From NCBI GenBank assembly GCA_964354135.1, contig CAYGZA010000151.1, positions 1-15,216 on the forward strand: a stretch of DNA of 15,216 bases, in the 5' to 3' direction. The notes under the pieces are model-generated. The model did no database searches, was not told the DNA's origin, and saw only the letters and a list, made by a program, of their open reading frames with translations. The position numbers were made by a program, and so were the translations under genes. Positions 13,619 through 15,216 of this stretch are shown piece by piece. Source of the stretch: CAYGZA01 sp964354135 (lineage in GTDB: Bacteria; Planctomycetota; Planctomycetia; Pirellulales; Thermoguttaceae). Position 1 is the first letter of the stretch; each line of letters opens with the position of its first letter.

Positions 13619-13854
13619 GGCTGTTGCCTCCCTGCCCGCGCCTGGTCGATCACCCGCTCCAACGTCGAGGCGACGAACCGCTCGCCGCGCAGGACCACCT
13701 CATGCCGGCCGTCAGGCAACCGGCAGTGACGGGCAGCTTGACCAAGACATCTTCGGGCCTGGGCGGCGTCCAAGATGGCAGCGATACGCTCTTGGCGATC
13801 GGCATGGGTTCGCGTTGCGGCGGGCGTCGGGACGGTGCTGGCGGTCATGGTCAT
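13615..13854 (-). CDS. Small protein before the replication gene, 79 residues
   Basis: ATG 13854 (or 13848) lies behind AAGGTG, ten bases after the preceding stop. The product has a flexible Thr/Pro-rich start, a helix (DRQERIAAILDAAQARRCLG) and a short beta-like part with HEVVLRGERF, ending in a basic helix. No family recognised. Its stop overlaps the replication gene's GTG start, so it is probably translated to couple expression of that gene. Confidence 0.6.
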   Translation of the reverse strand: MTMTASTVPTPAATRTHADRQERIAAILDAAQARRCLGQAARHCRLPDGRHEVVLRGERFVASTLERVIDQARAGRQQP

Positions 13855-13863
13855 GGTGTCACC

Positions 13864-14130
13864 TTAGAAAAACCTTGTGACCTCGGGGTCGGCCCGGCGC
13901 CTCCGCCGCGGTGCGGGAACAGGACTTGCGGATCGGCGGTCGAGGAAGAGCTGCAAGTCGAGCGCCGAGATCCGCCACCGCGGCCGCTTGCCGACCCGCT
14001 GGGCGACATTGCAGGCCCTCAGGTCGCCGGACTTGATCCAGGCGAGAATCTTGGCGACCGGGATGGCCAGCTCATCGGCAACGTCACCTGGGGATAACCA
14101 GCGGCGGGTGGCGACGGGGGGAGGGATCAT
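13864..14130 (-). CDS. Excisionase-like helix-turn-helix protein
   Basis: 88 residues. ATG 14130 overlaps the previous stop as ATGA. The pattern is a MerR/excisionase-type winged helix (HTH_17): WLSPGDVADELAIPVAKILAWI as the helix-turn-helix, KSGDLRA as the wing turn, and RPRWRISALDLQLFLDRR as the final strand-helix. The tail is very basic (PAPRRRRRA). Such proteins bend DNA at attachment sites for excision or act as AlpA-like activators in satellites. It lies at the head of the replication gene series, the usual place for an xis/alpA gene. Confidence 0.78.
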   Translation of the reverse strand: MIPPPVATRRWLSPGDVADELAIPVAKILAWIKSGDLRACNVAQRVGKRPRWRISALDLQLFLDRRSASPVPAPRRRRRADPEVTRFF

Positions 14131-14324
14131 TGGGCGATCTCCTTCCCGGACTTTTGGGCCCGCTCCACCAGTGCCACTTCAACCGCATCGGGGTCAAACA
14201 GAAAGGCGTTGTCGGCTTTGAGCGCGGGAATGCGGCCCGCCTCTGCTTCTGTTTTGAGCCAATGCAAGGGCACGCGGAATAGGCGGGCGGTTCGATTGGC
14301 GGGGAGTAGTCTTGGCTCGGTCAT
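14127..14324 (-). CDS. Second small HTH protein, excisionase/AlpA-like
   Basis: 65 residues. ATG 14324 is preferred over an upstream in-frame start because the conserved part begins here: LLPANRTARLFRVPLHWLKTEAEAGRIPALKADNAFLFD. This has the 'l...eaA..l.v...wl..e...GriPal....f.fd...v' layout of HTH_17 proteins. A clear ribosome site is missing, and a TTTAAT element lies only about 9 bases before the start, so the message may be nearly leaderless. Direct repeats upstream (14341-14359) may be its operator. It overlaps the next HTH gene, so the two are made together. Confidence 0.7.
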   Translation of the reverse strand: MTEPRLLPANRTARLFRVPLHWLKTEAEAGRIPALKADNAFLFDPDAVEVALVERAQKSGKEIAQ

Positions 14325-14332
14325 GCTGTCAT

Positions 14333-14359
14333 TAAAGCACGACCACAAAAAATGACCAC
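14333..14359 (-). promoter_or_regulatory. Possible promoter/operator before the HTH pair
   Basis: On the plus strand GACCAC occurs at 14341-14346 and 14354-14359, separated by an A-rich spacer, so the copies repeat at 13 bases. On the minus strand a TTTAAT element (14338-14333) lies just downstream of them and before ATG 14324. The short AT-rich patch stands out in this GC-rich series. No good -35 at standard spacing is seen. It could be an operator for one of the HTH proteins. Confidence 0.35.
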
Positions 14360-14375
14360 GCCAAGAAGATGCCAA

Positions 14376-15089
14376 TTAGGTGCCAGCCGGCCCACGATGG
14401 ACTTGCAGGGCATCGCGGCCTACGTCGGAAATGACATTGCCGCCTTTGTCCCCTAATGGCCGGCAAACCAACTTCACTTTCCGAAGATAAGACAGCCGCC
14501 GTTGAATTGTCCGAAGGCCGGGGCGTGTTGAGGCTGGGATTGCCGCCTCTATCGCCTCTTGGGTCAGGGTTGAGGGATAGGCATTCCTGAGGGCTTCAAG
14601 AATCGGTACGTCGGCCGGTTTGAGCACGGGATACTTCTTTCTTGGCGGCGTTGTCCCGTGGGAGCCGGCCGTCTCCGCGGCCTTCGTCTCCGCAACTTGC
14701 TCGGGCGCCGCCCTACGTCGCAGTTCCGCCGCTCCCCATTCCAGAGTCGAGATAACTGCGGGGTCGATGGCACCGATCTTGTCGCTGCCGACCGTGGCGG
14801 GCGGTTGGATCAAGGCCCTCTGCCTCGGGGGTCGGTTAAACCCGAAGTACTGTTGGTCAATTCCGAAGTGCTTCCGAAGCTCATCAACCGCCCAGCGTAT
14901 TTTCACTACGGCGTGCGTTTCCTGTAAGGAGCCAAGATCCCGATCGTCCTTGGGGAGCGCTGCCTCCAACATTTTGAGGTTGGTGACAATCAATACGAGC
15001 GTCTCACCGCACGGGCCGCCGCTCGGGGCATGGAGGGCCGTTGCGAGGGCTTCGGCCGCTGCTGCCGTTGCGAGAGTGTCGATAGACAT
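14376..15089 (-). CDS. Hypothetical protein with C-terminal winged helix, probable regulator
   Basis: 237 residues. ATG 15089 is chosen because CAGGAG lies about 9 bases upstream; the longer frame to 15197 adds unlikely sequence. Residues 1-75 are helical (ATAAAAEALATALHA, LVLIVTNLKMLEAALPKDD). A linker with charged repeats covers about 120-155. Residues 158-228 read DVPILEALRNAYPSTLTQEAI, RTIQRRLSYLRKVKLVCRPLG and GGNVISDVGRDAL, the three-helix plus wing layout of a winged-helix DNA-binding domain. It is the first gene of the minus-strand series in this window. A role as regulator of early genes is inferred from fold and position. Confidence 0.7.
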   Translation of the reverse strand: MSIDTLATAAAAEALATALHAPSGGPCGETLVLIVTNLKMLEAALPKDDRDLGSLQETHAVVKIRWAVDELRKHFGIDQQYFGFNRPPRQRALIQPPATVGSDKIGAIDPAVISTLEWGAAELRRRAAPEQVAETKAAETAGSHGTTPPRKKYPVLKPADVPILEALRNAYPSTLTQEAIEAAIPASTRPGLRTIQRRLSYLRKVKLVCRPLGDKGGNVISDVGRDALQVHRGPAGT

Positions 15090-15216
15090 GTCCGGTACTC
15101 CTGCCGGCTCCAAGAGAATTGAGGGGCACCTGGTGGAGTTGCCAGGGTTCGGCTGTACGGGCCTAGCCCCAATACCGTTGAAATAGGCGCAAGTCACAGC
15201 CTTTTGCTAAGTTAGG
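15090..15216. other. Window edge upstream of the regulator gene
   Basis: No supported gene and no tRNA fragment are seen. The open frame of the regulator extends to 15197 but lacks a ribosome site there. I see no clear promoter. The integrase and the right attachment site, if present, lie beyond the window. Confidence 0.4.

Larger units (their letters stand above)
1756..15216. mobile_element. Integrated phage-satellite-like element (right end outside window)
   Basis: The element starts at the broken tRNA-Ser and continues past the window end; nothing tRNA-like is seen near 15216. It carries excisionase-like HTH genes, a primase-polymerase/helicase, an iteron-flanked AT-rich origin candidate, a P27-type terminase small subunit and a head protease, nearly all on the minus strand in tight series. 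Cargo and broken genes are concentrated next to attL. No terminase large subunit, portal, recognisable capsid, tail or lysis gene is visible in 13.4 kb. This fits a PICI-like satellite better than a full prophage. A prophage deleted for its structural module is the main alternative. The integrase is not seen intact and may lie to the right. Confidence 0.65.

Overview
The window looks like planctomycete DNA. The main clue is at 336-1328: a DUF1559 protein with a type IV pilin-like N-terminus ending in an alpha-helical AAREAARR stretch, a family that is heavily amplified in Planctomycetes. The sequence is GC-rich throughout. The host part is 1-1755: a truncated glycosyltransferase 2 start, the DUF1559 gene, a short intergenic stretch with a good promoter, and the 5' half of a tRNA-Ser(UGA) gene.

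The tRNA homology stops inside the anticodon loop at about 1756. Everything to the right looks like one integrated element whose far end lies outside the window. Its left end (1756-5060) is a cargo and decay zone. It holds a possible integrase tail, a possible DNA-binding gene remnant, a YkgJ-type cysteine-cluster gene, a hypothetical minus-strand gene, a two-gene plus-strand cassette with its own promoter and visibly lower GC, a repeat cluster, and a truncated DNA adenine methyltransferase.

From 15089 down to 5102 the element is one long minus-strand gene series with many ATGA or GTGA stop/start overlaps. Its order is: wHTH regulator, two small excisionase-like HTH proteins, a small protein, a primase-polymerase/helicase, a candidate replication origin, two small proteins, a phospholipase D-fold protein, a small alpha-helical protein, a P27-type terminase small subunit, a 74-residue protein, two paralogous coiled-coil proteins, a fused S49-S78 double head protease, and a 297-residue protein of unknown function.

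No terminase large subunit, portal, recognisable major capsid protein, tail or lysis gene is visible. Together with the replication protein, the iteron-flanked AT-rich origin just behind it, and a lone terminase small subunit, this suggests a phage satellite resembling the PICI/SaPI class. On that reading it replicates itself, marks its DNA with its own TerS and uses a helper phage's particles. The alternative is a prophage that has lost its structural module. The close gene spacing and intact active sites of the proteases favour a functioning compact element, but the right end is needed to decide.
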